Both the position numbers and the translations under genes were made by a program. Shown one piece after another: positions 8,348 through 18,634 of a stretch of 64,000 bases of DNA. The notes below the pieces were generated by a model, which saw nothing but the letters and a program-made list of their open reading frames with translations, searched no databases and was not told where the DNA came from. This DNA is from Pseudoxanthomonas suwonensis (GTDB lineage: Bacteria > Pseudomonadota > Gammaproteobacteria > Xanthomonadales > Xanthomonadaceae). The stretch is taken from assembly GCF_010093235.1 (NCBI RefSeq), contig NZ_PDWP01000007.1:62001-126000 (forward strand), in the 5' to 3' direction. How positions within the stretch are numbered: position 1 is the stretch's first letter; every line of letters starts with the position of its first letter.

Positions 8348-9622
8348 ATGTCCATGCCCCACCTTCCCGCGCGGCGCCGCTGGATGATCGCGACCGCCCT
8401 CGTCCTCCTGCTGGCGCTGCTGTCCTGGGCCGTGGCGCGCTGGCTCGGACCGGTCCTGCCGGGCTACGAGGTGGCTTCGGGCCCGCTGGTGCAGAACGTG
8501 GTGGCCACCGGCCGGGTCGCGGCGCTGTCGCGGGTCCAGGTCGGCGCCGAGATCTCCGGCCTGGGGCTGGAGCGGCGGGTAATGGAGGGCGACCGGGTCG
8601 CGCCCGGCGACGTGCTGGTGGTGCTGCGGGCGCTGGATATCGAAGCCCGCCGCAACGAGGCGCGTGCCGCGCTGGAGACCCTGCGCAAGGCCGACCGTCC
8701 CGATGCCCAGGCCCGCTACCGCCAGGCCCAGGCCGATCTCGCCCAGGCCGAGCGCGAGGCCCAACGCCGGCGCGAACTCGGCGAGCGCCGGCTGGTGTCT
8801 CGCGAGAGCGTCGAGCAGGCCGCGCAGGCGGTGGCGGCCGCCCGTGCCGCGGCCGAGCAGGCGCGCGGGGCTGCCGAAGCCGTGGCCAGCGGCGGCGCGC
8901 TGGAAGTCCAGGCGATCGAACGCCTGCGCGCGGCCGAGGCCGACCTCGAGCGCGCGGTGATCCGCTCCACCGTGGCGGGCACCGTGCTGGTCCGCCAGGT
9001 CGAGCCCGGCGATACCGTCACTCCGGGCCAGGTGCTGCTGGAGATCGCGGCCGACGCGCCGGGGGAGATCCTGCTGCCGCTGGACGAGAAGAACCTGTCC
9101 CTGCTGGAAGTCGGCCAGGCGGCCACCTGCGTGGCCGATGCCTTCCCCGGCCGCCCCTTCCCCGCCACCGTGTACCACGTCGCCCCGGGCATCGATCCGG
9201 CGCGTGGCACCGTGGACGTGCGCCTGCGCATAGACCCCTCGGCCGACTTCGTGCGCCAGGACATGACCGTCACCGCGACCATCCTTACCGGCCGCCGCGA
9301 CAAGGCGCTTGCCGTGCCCAACGATGCCTTGCTCGGCAACGATCCGGGGGCCACCCGTGCCGAGGTGCTGCGCGTGCGCGGCGGACGCGTGCAACGGGTG
9401 CCGGTGACGCTGGGCCTGCGTGGCCTGGCGATGACCGAGGTCAGCGAAGGCCTGACCGAAGGCGACCAGGTGCTGGCCGCTGGCACGCTGGACGATGCCG
9501 CGCTCCCGGCCGATGGCGACCGCGTACGCCTGCGCGTGCAGCCGCTGCCGGCGGCGCTGCCCGCCGCGGCGGCGAGCAAGGACCAGGCCCTGCCCACCGC
9601 CGTCCAGGGCGGCGCGGGCTGA
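8348..9622 (+). CDS. Periplasmic adaptor (HlyD/MacA-like) of a tripartite ABC exporter
   Basis: 424 residues from the ATG at 8348; the frame stays open upstream to 8297. One N-terminal transmembrane helix (about 12-32) is followed by a lipoyl-type half motif (V-V-A-T-G-R-V-A-A-L-S), a long alpha-helical hairpin rich in Ala/Arg/Glu (about 100-215) and the returning lipoyl half (V-I-R-S-T-V-A-G-T-V-L). Beta-barrel domains follow. The permease gene starts 5 bases after its stop and the ATPase gene overlaps that, so the three form one operon resembling MacAB or DevBCA. It should bridge the inner-membrane ABC transporter to a TolC-type channel, which is not encoded here. Confidence 0.88.
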   Translation: MSMPHLPARRRWMIATALVLLLALLSWAVARWLGPVLPGYEVASGPLVQNVVATGRVAALSRVQVGAEISGLGLERRVMEGDRVAPGDVLVVLRALDIEARRNEARAALETLRKADRPDAQARYRQAQADLAQAEREAQRRRELGERRLVSRESVEQAAQAVAAARAAAEQARGAAEAVASGGALEVQAIERLRAAEADLERAVIRSTVAGTVLVRQVEPGDTVTPGQVLLEIAADAPGEILLPLDEKNLSLLEVGQAATCVADAFPGRPFPATVYHVAPGIDPARGTVDVRLRIDPSADFVRQDMTVTATILTGRRDKALAVPNDALLGNDPGATRAEVLRVRGGRVQRVPVTLGLRGLAMTEVSEGLTEGDQVLAAGTLDDAALPADGDRVRLRVQPLPAALPAAAASKDQALPTAVQGGAG

Positions 9623-9626
9623 TCCC

Positions 9627-11539
<1,913 letters not shown>

Positions 11540-11541
<2 letters not shown>

Positions 11542-11645
11542 CCCGGACAAGGCCGCAGGCCCGCATCCGGCAATGGAGTGCCCGCGACCTTCGATCACGT
11601 GGAGGCCTCGCCCGTTCCCGGGGGCGCTTCGCTTACCCGGGCCGC
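11540..11645. repeat. Single REP-pair element
   Basis: A GTAGCCCGGA-type arm just after the ATPase stop (about 11540-11572) and an inverted CGCTTACCCGGGC-type arm (about 11620-11643) flank a roughly 50-base spacer. This is the same inverted pair that is repeated four times at 12905-13375, but more diverged. It lies between two plus-strand genes. Confidence 0.7.
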
Positions 11646-11726
11646 GGAGCAGGCGCCGATGTTGACGCAGGCCCAAGGTCGCCCCCGCTACGGTGGCCGC
11701 CACTCCGCATCCTGCAAGGAACCGCC

Positions 11727-12893
11727 ATGAAATCGACCGCGCTTTCCCTCGCCCTGGCCGCGGGCCTGGCGCTGCTGGCCGCCGGCTCCCTGGCCATCGT
11801 CGAACCCGTGCACGCCGCGCCGCAGGGCCCGGCCACCCCGGCCAATGCCCCGTTCAAGGTCACCGAGATCAAGCGCTTCGAAGCGCCCTGGGCGATGACC
11901 TTCCTGCCCGATGGCCGCCTGCTGGTCACCGAGATGGCTGGAACCCTGCGCCTGTTCGATCCGGCCAGCGGCAAGCTGGGCACGGTCGGCGGCGTGCCGA
12001 AGGTGGCGCATGGCGGCCAGGGCGGTCTGTCCGACGTGGTGCTGCATCCGGACTTTGCCGGCAACCAGCTGGTCTACATCAGCTACAGCGAGGCCGGCGA
12101 AGGCGGCACCGCGGGTGCGGCGGTGGCGCGGGCGAAGCTGGTGGCCGACCAGGCCGGCGGCGGCCAGCCCGAGGACCCGCGGGTGGTCTGGCGCCAGGAG
12201 CCGAAGGGCAGCGGCCAGGGCCACTTCGGCCAGCGCATCGCCTTCGATCGCGACGGCAAGCTGTGGATCAGCTCCAGCGAACGGCAGAAGTTCGATCCGG
12301 CCCAGGACATGAAGACCAACCTGGGCAAGATGATCCGCCTCAACGACGACGGCAGTGTCCCGGCCGACAACCCGTTCGTGGACCAGGGCGGCGTGGCGGC
12401 GCAGGTGTGGACCCTGGGCCATCGCAACATCCTCGGCGTGGCCTTCGACGGCGAAGGCCGGCTGTGGGCGCACGAGATGGGTCCCAGGGGCGGCGACGAG
12501 CTCAACCTGATCGAGCGTGGCGCCAACTACGGCTATCCCATCGTCTCCAACGGCGACCACTACGACGGCAAGCCCATCCCCGACCACGACACCCGCCCGG
12601 AATTCCATGCCCCGGCGGTGAGCTGGAACCCGGTGATCTCGCCGGCCGGCTTCGTGATCTACAGCGGCGACCGCTATCCGGGGTGGAAGGGCTCGGGCCT
12701 GATCGGCGGCCTGTCGTCCAGGTCGCTGGTGCGGATCGCCTTCGACGGCACCAGCGCACGCGAGGCCGAGCGCTTCGAACTGGGCCGCCGCATCCGCGAG
12801 GTCGAACAGGGCCCGGACGGTACGGTCTGGCTGCTGGAGGACGGCACCCGCGATGCCCAGGGCTGGCTGCTGCGGCTGGATCCGAAGAACTGA
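11727..12893 (+). CDS. Secreted PQQ-dependent sugar (soluble glucose/sorbosone-type) dehydrogenase
   Basis: 388 residues. A Sec signal peptide (about 1-32, ending A-H-A-A) precedes a six-bladed propeller of the GSDH/Yli family. It begins with [16 protein letters not shown] and contains the catalytic-site His in [11 protein letters not shown] and the G-H-R-N-I-L-G-V and [12 protein letters not shown] signatures. The family oxidises aldose sugars in the periplasm using PQQ and calcium. A related domain is fused to cytochrome c at 26367-27848. It is monocistronic, between REP elements. Confidence 0.9.
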   Translation: MKSTALSLALAAGLALLAAGSLAIVEPVHAAPQGPATPANAPFKVTEIKRFEAPWAMTFLPDGRLLVTEMAGTLRLFDPASGKLGTVGGVPKVAHGGQGGLSDVVLHPDFAGNQLVYISYSEAGEGGTAGAAVARAKLVADQAGGGQPEDPRVVWRQEPKGSGQGHFGQRIAFDRDGKLWISSSERQKFDPAQDMKTNLGKMIRLNDDGSVPADNPFVDQGGVAAQVWTLGHRNILGVAFDGEGRLWAHEMGPRGGDELNLIERGANYGYPIVSNGDHYDGKPIPDHDTRPEFHAPAVSWNPVISPAGFVIYSGDRYPGWKGSGLIGGLSSRSLVRIAFDGTSAREAERFELGRRIREVEQGPDGTVWLLEDGTRDAQGWLLRLDPKN

Positions 12894-12904
12894 TCGACCA
12901 ATCC

Positions 12905-13375
12905 GATCCCCGGGTGCGCTGCGCTTACCCGGGCTACGTCAGGCGTAGCCCGGATAAGGCCGAAGGCCGCATCCGGGAGAGTGCACCAGCGCATGCATCG
13001 TCATTGCCTGACGGCATAGCCATTCCCGGGTGCGCTCCGCTTACCCGGGCTACAGGTACGTAGCCCGGATAAGGCCGAAGGCCGCATCCGGGGGAGTGCA
13101 CCAGCGCATGCATCATCATTGCCTGACGGCGTAGCCATTCCCGGGTGCGCTCCGCTTACCCGGGCTACAGGTACGTAGCCCGGATAAGGCCGAAGGCCGC
13201 ATCCGGGGGAGTGCACCAGCGCATGCATCATCATTGCCTGACGGCGTAGCCATCCCCGGGTGCGCTGCGCTTACCCGGGCTACGGCCAGACGTAGCCCGG
13301 ATAAGGCCGAAGGGCCGCATCCGGGGAGTGCACCAGCGCATGCATCGTCATTGCCTGACGGCGTAGCCATTCGGC
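12905..13375. repeat. Tandem array of four REP-pair units
   Basis: Units start at 12945, 13060, 13175 and 13292, so the period is 115-117 bases. Each has a GTAGCCCGGATAAGG arm with a CCGAAGGCCGCATCCGG continuation, a conserved middle containing GCACCAGCGCATGCAT, and an inverted CGCTTACCCGGGCTAC arm. The short open frames inside are translations of the repeat, not genes. The array fills the whole 483-base gap between the sugar dehydrogenase and the SDR gene. Confidence 0.9.
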
Positions 13376-13376
13376 A

Positions 13377-14183
13377 TCAGTCCTTCACCAGCCCGCCATC
13401 CACCACCAGGTTCTGCCCGGTCACCGCGCGCGACCAGGGCGAAGCGAAGAACAGCACCGCATCGGCGAACTCCTCAGGCGTGGTCACCCGGCGTAGCGGC
13501 GTGCTCGCGGCGATCAGGTCGAACACCGCCTCCGGCGTGGCCGCGCTGGCGTCGGTGGTACGCAGCAGGCCGCCGGAAACCATGTTCACGGTGATGCCAT
13601 CCGGGCCAAGGTCCGCGGCCAGGGTGCGGGTCAGCGACAGCAGCGCGGCCTTGGACGCGGTGTAGTCGTGGTAAGGCACCACCGGGTTCTGGAACAGGTT
13701 GGTGCCGATGTTGACCACCCGGCCAAAACCGGCCTCGCGCATCCCGGAGAGCGCGGCCTGCACGGTATTGAGCGCGCCGCGCACGCCGCCCTGGAACTGG
13801 ACGGCGAAGCGCTCCCAGGCGATGTCCCCGGCCTTCGGGCGCGCATCGCCATCGAACACGAAGTCCACCAGTGCATTGTTGACCACCACCGTGACCGGCG
13901 CGCCGAAATGCGCCCGGGCCGCGGCGAACATGGCCGCCACCTGTGCCGGATCGGTGACGTCGGCCTGTACGGGCAGCAGCTGACGTTCGCCGAACTCGCG
14001 CCGCAACGCCTGCGCGGCCGCCTCGCTGCGGCGGTAATTCACCACCACCCGCGCACCCTGCCCCGCGAACGCGCGGCTGATCGCGGCGCCCAGCCCCCGG
14101 GCCCCTCCGGTGACGAGGACGACAAGCGACGAGAATCCGGGTGTGACAGCGTTCAAGACGGGCTCCTTGGATGGTGGGAGCAT
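13377..14183 (-). CDS. SDR-family oxidoreductase (FabG-like)
   Basis: 268 residues. The nucleotide-binding motif T-G-G-A-R-G-L-G is near residue 25, with a basic N-Y-R-R-S segment that favours NADP(H). N-N-A-L-V-D is the structural N-N-A-G equivalent. The active-site Y-T-A-S-K motif is present, while the usual catalytic serine region reads N-I-G-T-N. It is a classical short-chain dehydrogenase/reductase of the 3-oxoacyl-ACP reductase type, but the substrate is not predictable. The C-terminus G-Q-N-L-V-V-D-G-G is family typical. Its stop abuts the REP array. Confidence 0.88.
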   Translation of the reverse strand: MLPPSKEPVLNAVTPGFSSLVVLVTGGARGLGAAISRAFAGQGARVVVNYRRSEAAAQALRREFGERQLLPVQADVTDPAQVAAMFAAARAHFGAPVTVVVNNALVDFVFDGDARPKAGDIAWERFAVQFQGGVRGALNTVQAALSGMREAGFGRVVNIGTNLFQNPVVPYHDYTASKAALLSLTRTLAADLGPDGITVNMVSGGLLRTTDASAATPEAVFDLIAASTPLRRVTTPEEFADAVLFFASPWSRAVTGQNLVVDGGLVKD

Positions 14184-14423
14184 GCGCCATCGTGGCGATG
14201 CCGGCGAAGTCTAGACGGTGCCGTGGCCCCACGGCAGGCAACATGGGTGCGCCCACCGCCCGGAACCGGGGCCGGGGAACGGGCGCATGGATCTCCCGGC
14301 ATGTCCCGCCGCATCGCGACGACCGTGCCGTGTCGAATTCCGCCCACGCCAGACGACGTACAACCAGACCCCTGTCGCTGCGGCAAGCAGTCGCCGCGCC
14401 CCCCCCTCCAACAGGAGACAATC

Positions 14424-14903
14424 ATGGTTGCGCGCAACACGATCTGCCTGTGGTTCGAACGCGATGCCCTCGACGCGGCCCGCTTCTACGCCAGCGTCTT
14501 CCCCGACAGCTCGGTTGGACGGATCTTCCATGCCCCGAGCGACTTCCCTTCCGGCAAGGCCGGCGACGTCCTCACCGTCGAGTTCACCGTCCTCGGCATT
14601 CCCTGCGTCGGCCTTAACGGAGGCCCGATCTTCAAGCAGTCCGAGGCCTTCTCTTTCCAGGTCGCCACCGCCGACCAGGCCGAAACCGACCGCTACTGGA
14701 ACGCCATCGTCGGCAACGGCGGCAAGGAAAGCGACTGCGGCTGGTGCAAGGACCGCTGGGGCGTGTCCTGGCAGATCACCCCGAAAGTGCTGATCGAGGC
14801 GATCAACAGCCCGGACGCGGGCATGGCCCGCCGTGCATTCGAGGCGATGATGACGATGCGCAAGATCGACGTTGCCGCGATCGAGGCCGCAATAGCAGGC
14901 TGA
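14424..14903 (+). CDS. VOC-family protein (PhnB/3-demethylubiquinone methyltransferase-like fold)
   Basis: 159 residues from the ATG at 14424, preceded by an AGGAGA Shine-Dalgarno sequence. The pattern C-L-W-F-E-R-D-A-L-D-A-A-R-F-Y-A-S-V-F-P, then a F-K-Q-S-E-A-F-S-F-Q-V segment and W-G-V-S-W-Q-I-T-P, is the signature of the PhnB-like subgroup of glyoxalase/VOC proteins. These are annotated as 3-demethylubiquinone-9 3-methyltransferase-like but are not methyltransferases in fold. No metal-binding triad is obvious. Function unknown. A second, distinct VOC gene lies at 50234. Confidence 0.85.
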   Translation: MVARNTICLWFERDALDAARFYASVFPDSSVGRIFHAPSDFPSGKAGDVLTVEFTVLGIPCVGLNGGPIFKQSEAFSFQVATADQAETDRYWNAIVGNGGKESDCGWCKDRWGVSWQITPKVLIEAINSPDAGMARRAFEAMMTMRKIDVAAIEAAIAG

Positions 14904-14982
14904 TCGGCGGCGATCGCCGCATATGGACGCCGAATTCCCACGGATGCGACGGCCGTTCCGCCGGGCTTCGGGCATAACCACG

Positions 14983-15014
14983 TACACTGCATGCTCGATA
15001 TCACGAGAGCAGAG
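14983..15014 (+). promoter_or_regulatory. Putative -10 promoter for the small Lys-rich gene
   Basis: TACACT at 14983-14988 matches the -10-like element seen before the two TPR genes. It lies 26 bases before the ATG at 15015. A GAGAGCAGAG purine-rich RBS follows. No clear -35 is visible. Confidence 0.4.
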
Positions 15015-15152
15015 ATGGCAAAGCCCAATTATTCGTTCGAGAAACGCCAGCGCGAACTGGCCAAGAAGAAGAAGCAGGACGAGAAGGACGCGAAGAAGCG
15101 CGCCGCCAAGGATGCGGCAAAGACCGGTAGCGAACCCGCCGCCCAGGGATGA
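15015..15152 (+). CDS. Small Lys/Ala-rich basic protein
   Basis: 45 residues: M-A-K-P-N-Y-S-F-E-K-R-Q-R-E-L-A, then K-K-K-K and alternating K/A/D. It is probably one charged helix, possibly nucleic-acid or ribosome associated. A purine-rich RBS precedes it. Its TGA overlaps the ATG of the next gene (ATGA at 15149-15152), so the pair is translationally coupled. The F-E-K-R-Q-R-E-L-x-K-K-x-K pattern resembles small conserved proteobacterial proteins of unknown function. It is short, but codon bias and coupling support a real gene. Confidence 0.75.
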   Translation: MAKPNYSFEKRQRELAKKKKQDEKDAKKRAAKDAAKTGSEPAAQG

Positions 15153-15622
15153 GCGAGGCCGGCTCCCGCCCCGGCTGCATCTGGGTGGATGCCGACGCCT
15201 GCCCGGTGCCGGTGCGGGAGATGCTGTTCCGTGCAGCGACACGCGCAAAGGTCCAGGTCACCCTGGTCGCCAACCAGTGGCTGCGCACCCCGCCCTCGCC
15301 CTTCATCCGCGCGATCCAGGTGCAGGGCGGCTATGACGTGGCCGACGATGCCATCGCCGAGCGTGCAGCCGCGGGCGACCTGGTGGTCACCCAGGATATC
15401 CCGCTGGCCTCGCGGGTGCTGGCCAGGGGCGCAATGGCCGTCAATCCCCGCGGCGAACGCTTCACCGCCGACAACATCGCAGAGCGGTTGTCGGTGCGGA
15501 ACTTCATGGAAGAGCTGCGCGGCGCCGACGTGCAGACCGGCGGGCCTTCGGCCTATGGCGCACGCGAGCGCCAGGCCTTCGCCGCGCAACTGGACCGCTG
15601 GATCGCGCAGCGACGTTCCTGA
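15149..15622 (+). CDS. YaiI/YqxD-family protein (DUF188, UPF0178)
   Basis: 157 residues. The conserved opening I-W-V-D-A-D-A-C-P-V and the later G-D-L-V-V-T-Q-D-I-P-L-A and N-P-R-G motifs define DUF188. Acidic residues in V-D-A-D and T-Q-D-I-P resemble a PIN/NYN-type metal-dependent nuclease centre, so RNA cleavage is a reasonable guess; this is inference. It is coupled by a 4-base overlap to the Lys-rich 45-residue protein. Confidence 0.9.
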   Translation: MSEAGSRPGCIWVDADACPVPVREMLFRAATRAKVQVTLVANQWLRTPPSPFIRAIQVQGGYDVADDAIAERAAAGDLVVTQDIPLASRVLARGAMAVNPRGERFTADNIAERLSVRNFMEELRGADVQTGGPSAYGARERQAFAAQLDRWIAQRRS

Positions 15623-15636
15623 TCCGCGGCAAGCAA

Positions 15637-15662
15637 GGGATGCCGCCATCGGGCGGCATCCC
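15637..15662. terminator. Hairpin between convergent genes
   Basis: GGGATGCCGCC pairs with GGCGGCATCCC around a 4-base loop between the stops of the DUF188 and GH3 genes. The stem is strong in both directions but has no T-run. It could serve as a bidirectional terminator or 3' end stabiliser. Confidence 0.5.
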
Positions 15663-15670
15663 GCAATCGC

Positions 15671-18373
15671 TCAGCGCTCGACCGGACGCGTCTGTCCGAC
15701 CTTGAACGCGGCGTCCCGTCCGGGCGCGCCCGTACCCGGCTGCCCGCCACCGACGAATACGCGGTAGTTGCCGGCGAATACCTGGCGCTGGCCTTCGGGC
15801 GTGACCGCGCTGAGAGCGCGCGGATCCAGGTCGAACTCCAGCACGCGGCGCTCGCCCGGGGCCAGGTGCACGCGCTGGAATCCGCGCAGGGCGATCCGCG
15901 GCAGGCCTTCGACGTCGGGGAAGTCCAGGTACAGCTGCGCCACCTCGTCGCCGGCGCGCCGTCCGGTATTGCGCACTTCGGTGACCACCTTCAGGCCCTC
16001 GTGCGCGCCGGCCGCCGCCGGCTGCAGTTTCAGCGGCGCGTATGCGAACGAGGTGTAGCTGAGGCCATGGCCGAACGGATACACCGGCTCGCCTTCGAAA
16101 TAGCGGTAGGTACGCCCGCGCATGTCGTAGTCGTCGAACGGCGGCAGGTCCTCGACCGAGCGGTAGAAGGTCAGCGGCAGGCGTCCGGCAGGATTGGCGT
16201 GGCCGGCGATCACATTGCCGATGGCCAGGCCGCCGGACTGTCCGGGATACCAGGCCTCGATGATCGCCGCCGCATGCTGCTTCGCCCAGGCCAGGTTCAC
16301 CGGGCTGCCATTCATCACCACCACCACCAGGGGCTTGCCGGTGGCGCGCGCGGCCTCCAGCAGCGCCTGCTGGTCGGCCAGCAGGTCCAGGCTGGTCTTG
16401 TCGCCGCCCTTGAAGCCCGGCACTTCGACCGGTGCTTCCTCAGCCTCCAGGTCCGAGGTCAGGCCGACCACGGCAACCACCACGTCGCTGCCGGCCGCGG
16501 CCGCGCGCATGCGACCGAGCGGATCGTCGACCACGCGCTTCCACAGCAGGCCGATACCCGCGAGCACGCGTGCCTCGGTGACCACCTTGATCGGATAGCG
16601 CTTGCCGGCCTCCAGCTGCACGGTCTTCAGCGTCGGCAGACTGTTCCAGGACGCGCCGCCGAGGTCCAGCAGCGGCTTGCCGTCGAACTCCAGCGCGCCG
16701 TTGAAACCACCCAGGCCAAGCCGGTAGCTGCCGGTCTCGGGCGCCACCAGGTAACCGGTCCATTCCACGCGGTGGATGTCGTGCACCTGCCCCAGGTCCA
16801 GGCTGCGGCTGTTGACGTCGGCCTCCACGCGGGTGACGACCGGCGCGTCCTCGAAGCCGACACGCTGGATCCACTCGTCCATCTGCCCCGGCTCGAAACG
16901 CGCCGGTGGCTTCCGCCGGGTGTTGTAGTAGCGCGCGAGCAGACCGGGCTTTCCATCGGGCGTGAGCAGTGCCGAAGGCGGCACCGGATCGCCATCGGTA
17001 TAGGTCTCGCCGAACGGCACGTGGTTGATCTCTGCCTCCGGCATCGCCTGGCGCAGGCCCTCCAGCACCGACACCGGCGGCGCGGACTGCGGCGACGAAT
17101 AGTTGCCGCGCAGTACGCGGGTCGCATCGGCCAGCGGACCGACCAGGGCGATCCTCGTCCTGGGCCGCAGCGGCAGCACGCCGTCGTTCTTCAGCAGCAC
17201 CAGGCTCTTTTCCGCCGCCTCCAGCGCCAGCGCGCCATGTTCCGGCCTGCCCAGGTCCTGCGGCGAGGCGGTGTCGGTCGAGAGCGGACGCAGGCCCGGC
17301 AGGTCGCCATTGCGGTAGCGGGCGGCGAACAGCCGCACCAGGGCGCGGTCGACATCGCCCATCCCGATCAGGCCGCGGTCCAGCGCATCGCGGTACGGAC
17401 GCGCAAGCCCGGCGGTATCCACCAAGGTGGCGCCGTTGCATTCGTTGTCCACACCGGAGCGCATCGCCGCGGCGACCGCGGCCGCGGCATCGGGCGCGTA
17501 GTGGTGGTGGCGGTTGATGTCGGTCACCGCGTCGCAGTCGGAGACCACGTAGCCCTTGAAGCCCCAGGCACCGCGCAGGTAGTCCTTCAGCAGCAGGTCG
17601 TTGGCGCAGGCCGGCTGGCCGTCGACGCGGTTGTAGGCGCACATCACCGAACCGGCGCCGCCTTCCACGATCGCGGCGCGGAACGCCGGCAGGTAGGTGT
17701 CCTCCAGGTCGTGGCGGGAGACGTAGACGTTGGCCGAATGCCGTGTCGATTCCGGGCCGCTGTGCACGGCGTAGTGCTTGGGGGTGGCGATGATGTCGTA
17801 CCAGCGCGGATCCTCGCCCTGCACGCCCTTCACGTAGGCCACGCCCATGCGCGCGGCCAGGAATGGATCCTCGCCGTAGGTCTCCTGGCCACGCCCCCAG
17901 CGCGGATCGCGGAAGATGTTGATGTTCGGCGACCAGGTGTTGAGGCCGGTGCCGATCCGACCGGTGCGTCCGGTCTGGCGCGCCAGCGCATGCAGGCCTC
18001 GGACCTCGGTGGCGATCACCCGGCCTACCCGCCGCACCAGTTCGTCGTCGAAGGTCGCGGCCAGGCCGATGGGCTCGGCGAAGTTGGTGGTCGGCAGCGT
18101 GCCCATCGCCCCGTGCAGCGATTCGGTCCACCAGTTGTAGGCCGGCACGCCCAGGCGCGGGATCGCCGGCGCGGTGTTGAGCAGCTGCTCGAGTTTTTCC
18201 TCCGGAGTCAGCTGCGCGACCAGGGAGGCCGCCAGCGCCTCGGCGTCGCGTGCCGCGTCCTCGCCGTGCCTCGCGCCCTGCCCGGGAGCCTCCGGCGACG
18301 GCGTGGAAGCCTGGGTTGCACTGCACAACGCCAGCGCCAGCAGCAACGGGGCGGCTCGCAGGGAACGGGTCAT
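15671..18373 (-). CDS. Secreted glycoside hydrolase family 3 beta-xylosidase/beta-glucosidase with PA14 insert
   Basis: 900 residues. The start at 18373 gives a clear Sec signal peptide (M-T-R-S-L-R-A-A-P-L-L-L-A-L-A). The GH3 N-domain has N-W-W-T-E-S-L-H-G, the P-K-H-Y-A-V-H-S-G substrate site (about 198-206) and the nucleophile Asp279 in Y-V-V-S-D-C-D. The C-domain has S-L-V-L-L-K-N-D-G and is split by a PA14-like module (about 480-620: A-R-Y-Y-N, then W-T-G-Y-L). An Fn3-like end (D-E-V-A-Q-L-Y-L) closes the protein. The N-W-W-x-E-x-L-H-G and S-D-C-D-A-V patterns favour beta-xylosidase. It is divergent from a secreted esterase. Confidence 0.9.
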   Translation of the reverse strand: MTRSLRAAPLLLALALCSATQASTPSPEAPGQGARHGEDAARDAEALAASLVAQLTPEEKLEQLLNTAPAIPRLGVPAYNWWTESLHGAMGTLPTTNFAEPIGLAATFDDELVRRVGRVIATEVRGLHALARQTGRTGRIGTGLNTWSPNINIFRDPRWGRGQETYGEDPFLAARMGVAYVKGVQGEDPRWYDIIATPKHYAVHSGPESTRHSANVYVSRHDLEDTYLPAFRAAIVEGGAGSVMCAYNRVDGQPACANDLLLKDYLRGAWGFKGYVVSDCDAVTDINRHHHYAPDAAAAVAAAMRSGVDNECNGATLVDTAGLARPYRDALDRGLIGMGDVDRALVRLFAARYRNGDLPGLRPLSTDTASPQDLGRPEHGALALEAAEKSLVLLKNDGVLPLRPRTRIALVGPLADATRVLRGNYSSPQSAPPVSVLEGLRQAMPEAEINHVPFGETYTDGDPVPPSALLTPDGKPGLLARYYNTRRKPPARFEPGQMDEWIQRVGFEDAPVVTRVEADVNSRSLDLGQVHDIHRVEWTGYLVAPETGSYRLGLGGFNGALEFDGKPLLDLGGASWNSLPTLKTVQLEAGKRYPIKVVTEARVLAGIGLLWKRVVDDPLGRMRAAAAGSDVVVAVVGLTSDLEAEEAPVEVPGFKGGDKTSLDLLADQQALLEAARATGKPLVVVVMNGSPVNLAWAKQHAAAIIEAWYPGQSGGLAIGNVIAGHANPAGRLPLTFYRSVEDLPPFDDYDMRGRTYRYFEGEPVYPFGHGLSYTSFAYAPLKLQPAAAGAHEGLKVVTEVRNTGRRAGDEVAQLYLDFPDVEGLPRIALRGFQRVHLAPGERRVLEFDLDPRALSAVTPEGQRQVFAGNYRVFVGGGQPGTGAPGRDAAFKVGQTRPVER

Positions 18374-18462
18374 TCGAATCCTCCGGGAATCCCTTCCGCG
18401 ACACGCGGAAACGAGGCCAGAGGGTAGCCGCATGCGACGGCTACGGCGATTTCAAAATGGAT

Positions 18463-18477
18463 ATGGCTGCCAGCTAT
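18463..18477. promoter_or_regulatory. Imperfect palindrome in the GH3/esterase divergent region
   Basis: ATGGCTG-C-CAGCTAT has two 7-base arms differing at one pair. It lies in the AT-richest part of the roughly 260-base divergent intergenic region. A LacI-type operator would look like this and could coordinate both genes, but no regulator gene is nearby. This is inference from symmetry and position only. Confidence 0.35.
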
Positions 18478-18634
18478 TTTTCTATACCGGCGGAACCGCA
18501 CGCATTGCTGCCGTATGCTCGCCCGCGCCCCGCATCCGGCATCCCCCATCGCCACGCCGACGGCAGCCGTGTCCTTCCGCGGTTGCCGGTGCGCGGGAAG
18601 CAAGACATCCACGGACGACAAAGGGAGACCCGCA

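Noticed and set aside
12934..13370. Several 60-85 codon frames with nearly identical products
   Set aside because: They are translations of the REP-pair array and repeat with its period.
12905..13375. Possible CRISPR array
   Set aside because: The period is about 115 bases, the 'spacers' are conserved between units, and there are no cas genes; it is a REP-pair array.
15866..18427. An 853-residue plus-strand open frame opposite the GH3 gene
   Set aside because: His/Arg/Gln-rich composition typical of antisense translation of a high-GC gene; GH3 motifs are on the minus strand.
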